From Fidelibacterota bacterium MT.SAG.2 (GTDB lineage Bacteria; Fidelibacterota; SORT01), in NCBI GenBank assembly GCA_004402915.1, contig SORU01000013.1, positions 1-41,473 of the forward strand: a stretch of 41,473 nucleotides of DNA, given 5' to 3'. Positions 39,221-41,473 of this stretch are shown piece after piece. The position numbers and the translations under genes were made by a program. Below the pieces are notes generated by a model. The model was given only the letters and a program-made list of their open reading frames with translations. It searched no databases and had not been told where the DNA came from. Each line of letters starts with the position of its first letter. The stretch's first letter is position 1.

Positions 39221-41473
39221 TTAATCCACCGTACCGGAAAATCCTAACCCCAAATTACCATTGGGACTGGTGACGGTTATCGTGACTTTGCTTTGGACAG
39301 GAGGAAGAACCGGATTCTCATTCGGATCATCATCGCTCAAGGTGAAAGTAAAAATGGTGGTTTCGGCTCCCTGTGATTGTGTGTCGGGAATGGTAATACT
39401 TGACACACTTAATGCACCAGCAGTAGCAGTAATTTCGATTGTGGAGCCGCCTTCAATAGGATTGCCCCATTCTACATCATCAACCTGGAAAGTAAATATA
39501 AAACTGCCTCCATTGTTAATTTCGAAACCATCTCCGCCCACTAACATCGTAAGTTGAGTATGACCGGAAAAGAGCACGAACGTGGAATCGAATATGGATT
39601 TTCCATCCTCGTCTTTCGTTTCGCCTGTTACCCGCACTAAGCCGTTGTCGGTCACTATTGGTAAGGGTTCGGCAGAAATTAATTTTACCGAGGCTTGTCC
39701 ATCTTCGTTTGTTACAGCCGAACCTTGGATAATTCCGTATTTGGATTGGAATTGAACAGCGGTTCCCGGTCGCACGATATTAGAAAATTTATCACCGATA
39801 AAGGCGGTCACATTCGCTTCTCGTAAAGTCACAAGTCCTGCGATGTTCAGCGGTGATGATCTAAGAGAGAAGTGTGCTGAATCAGGATGACCGCCGTGAA
39901 TTGCAATCGGTGTAGGTACGGAACTGATCGAATCCGCGCCGGTACCAGGGTCGAACCGGGCAATCACTTGCACCACACCCGCTTTTGTGCCGCTGTTGAG
40001 AGCTGTTCTGACCAAACCATCTGCATCAGTGGTTGCCACTAATGGAGATAGAAATTCCCCGCCTCTCGGACCGAATAAGTAGAAAAAGATTTCAATCGGA
40101 CGAAATCTGTCCAGTGTGATGCCGCTTTCATCCTGCAGGCGGTATGTAAGTTCCGAAGATTCCTCCTCGCCGCCTCTCCCCTTAATACTTATAGATGTCC
40201 GGGAAATATTAACGAGGGTAGCGTTAGAAGGAGGACCCGCCTGATTTGCAGGAGTCATTTCCTGATTAGCTAAAGTTATTGTCCTGTCAACAGTCAGGGC
40301 AACGTTGAATAGGGTGTCGGTAACAAAATCATCCTGCGAAAATATGAGATCTACAACATTGCTCTCATCAATTTTGATAACGATACTGAGCGAGAAATTT
40401 CCGAGTTCATTGGAAAGTGTGGTCTCATTGTGTCCAATAGCTCTAACCTGAACTCCATCGATGGGCTCGAAAAATACGTCATCGACCACGACTCCCTTCA
40501 CTATGGCTTTTGAGCCTTCCGGATCGATCGGAAGAAGATTCGCAGTCGATATAACAATTGTATCGCCGATTGCAAGACCAACGTTCGGAATAGTGGAGGT
40601 TAAAAATCCGGAGCTTCCGATCTCAATATTCACCACATTCGATTCGCCTTCGGCAAGAGCGATGGAAAGCACATAATCACCGTTCAAATCGGAAAGAGCA
40701 ATTTCCTTATGATTTAACGCCCGTATAAGAGCTCCTTCTATTGGCGCCTTTGTCAGACCATTTATAACGTTTCCTGAAAGGCTTGCGATCCCTTCCGTAA
40801 TTGACAACGCCAATAATGCTACCGGAGGAGCGCTGACGGTATCACCTATAGCGATGCCCAAATTGTTTATCAACGCCGAATTAAATCCCTCTTTGGACGC
40901 TTCAAGCGTGACAGCATTTGTGCCGAATTTTATGTCCAAAAGTAAGTAATACTCTCCACTGCTGTCTGTCTGTGCTTCTTCGGTGCGATTTAGAGCCCTG
41001 ATGGTAACAGCTTCAATGGGAGAGCCCGAGGATGAGTTGATGACTTTTCCGAAAATCGTGGCATCTCCGCTTGCTGTGGAAATCGGAATAAGATTAGCAT
41101 CTCTTACAATGATGGTATCCGTAAAAGAAATCCCGATGTTCGATATTGTATCCGGAAGGAATGTGGCCTTGGATATCTGTATAGTGATCGAATTGCTGTC
41201 ATCCAAATCAACCTTGAATTTAAGCACATAATTTCCTGTGGAGTCTGAAAAGGTAAAGGCGTCCGCATTATTAAAGACCGTAACAAAAGCCAAATCAATC
41301 GGTTCAAGCGATTCACCCGGTAGTTTGACTCCGTTAAATGCAAAACCGCTTATTATCACCTGTCCTGATGTGGCGGCGATAGGCATAAGATTCAAAGGAG
41401 GCGCTTTGACTGTCCCGCCGAGCTCAATACCTATGTTCTGCAATGTGTCGACTAAGAAACCTGTCTTACTGAT
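39221..41473 (-). CDS. Repeat-rich secreted/surface protein, 5' end beyond the window
   Basis: The frame is open to the window edge, so this is the last 750 residues of a larger protein. It begins with the end of one repeat, then four repeats of about 92-98 residues of carboxypeptidase-regulatory-like (beta-sandwich) type, each with a lead such as NIGISFTDT, then LIPISTASG, a core PIEAVTIRALN and a GEYYLLLDI-type strand. Repeat starts are near 41410, 41116, 40836 and 40562. From about 40270 onwards come Ig-like domains of the bacterial group 1/invasin kind (NISRTSISIKGRGGEE, ATTDADGLVRTALNSG, TNEDGQASVKLIS). No T9SS tail ends it; it stops after GFSGTVD. An adhesin or cell-surface scaffold is likely. 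It is convergent with the methyltransferase gene, 13 bp apart. Confidence 0.75.
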   Translation of the reverse strand: MSKTGFLVDTLQNIGIELGGTVKAPPLNLMPIAATSGQVIISGFAFNGVKLPGESLEPIDLAFVTVFNNADAFTFSDSTGNYVLKFKVDLDDSNSITIQISKATFLPDTISNIGISFTDTIIVRDANLIPISTASGDATIFGKVINSSSGSPIEAVTIRALNRTEEAQTDSSGEYYLLLDIKFGTNAVTLEASKEGFNSALINNLGIAIGDTVSAPPVALLALSITEGIASLSGNVINGLTKAPIEGALIRALNHKEIALSDLNGDYVLSIALAEGESNVVNIEIGSSGFLTSTIPNVGLAIGDTIVISTANLLPIDPEGSKAIVKGVVVDDVFFEPIDGVQVRAIGHNETTLSNELGNFSLSIVIKIDESNVVDLIFSQDDFVTDTLFNVALTVDRTITLANQEMTPANQAGPPSNATLVNISRTSISIKGRGGEEESSELTYRLQDESGITLDRFRPIEIFFYLFGPRGGEFLSPLVATTDADGLVRTALNSGTKAGVVQVIARFDPGTGADSISSVPTPIAIHGGHPDSAHFSLRSSPLNIAGLVTLREANVTAFIGDKFSNIVRPGTAVQFQSKYGIIQGSAVTNEDGQASVKLISAEPLPIVTDNGLVRVTGETKDEDGKSIFDSTFVLFSGHTQLTMLVGGDGFEINNGGSFIFTFQVDDVEWGNPIEGGSTIEITATAGALSVSSITIPDTQSQGAETTIFTFTLSDDDPNENPVLPPVQSKVTITVTSPNGNLGLGFSGTVD

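Overview
The window looks like a chromosomal contig from an uncultured member of the FCB group, closest in flavour to Neomarinimicrobiota/Ignavibacteria-type lineages. Pointers are a Por/T9SS-type C-terminal sorting tail (SQNYPNPFNP), a DUF2851 protein, a Wzi-like capsule protein, a stand-alone heptose adenylyltransferase (outer membrane/LPS), YbbR and TsaD genes side by side, and a 31-residue AURKAIP1/COX24-type basic protein. Clear Shine-Dalgarno sequences before several genes and frequent TTG/GTG starts argue against a typical Bacteroidota. This placement is inference from family content only.

Layout. (1) 1-5.9 kb is AT-rich, gene-poor and accessory-like: a cyclic-nucleotide-binding protein, a polytopic membrane protein, a family 2 glycosyltransferase, a convergent SAM methyltransferase, two tRNA-like fragments (one with the 3' half of a selenocysteine tRNA) and an orphan, apparently frameshifted T9SS tail. 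(2) 5.9-13.7 kb is housekeeping: cmk-rpsA, a zinc ribbon, YbbR, tsaD and a membrane-anchored VWA protein, many of them overlapping. (3) 13.7-20.5 kb is a surface-polysaccharide block: UDP-glucose dehydrogenase, dTDP-glucose 4,6-dehydratase, Wza-like exporter, polyprenyl-phosphate sugar transferase and Wzi-like barrel. (4) 20.6-31.2 kb is another dense run: serS-plsC-DUF2851-rfaE2, a LysM lytic transglycosylase, sppA, HU, the mini ribosomal-type protein, a secreted zinc hydrolase, xseA-xseB and nadK. (5) 31.2-38.1 kb is the least understood part: an ExeA-type AAA ATPase, a 770-residue protein joining a degenerate receiver to a variant HD-GYP domain, an intact CheY-like regulator, and on the other strand a CoA-binding protein and a 930-residue protein ending in a FliK-like domain, with no flagellar gene nearby. 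(6) 38.2-41.5 kb holds an orphan DNA methyltransferase and the 3' part of a large repeat-rich surface protein running off the window.

Genes are mostly on the plus strand and packed into translationally coupled runs. Envelope themes dominate: polysaccharide synthesis and export, phospholipid and heptose precursors, peptidoglycan remodelling, protein quality control and adhesin-like repeats. No CRISPR array, integrase, transposase or rRNA was seen, and no complete canonical tRNA.
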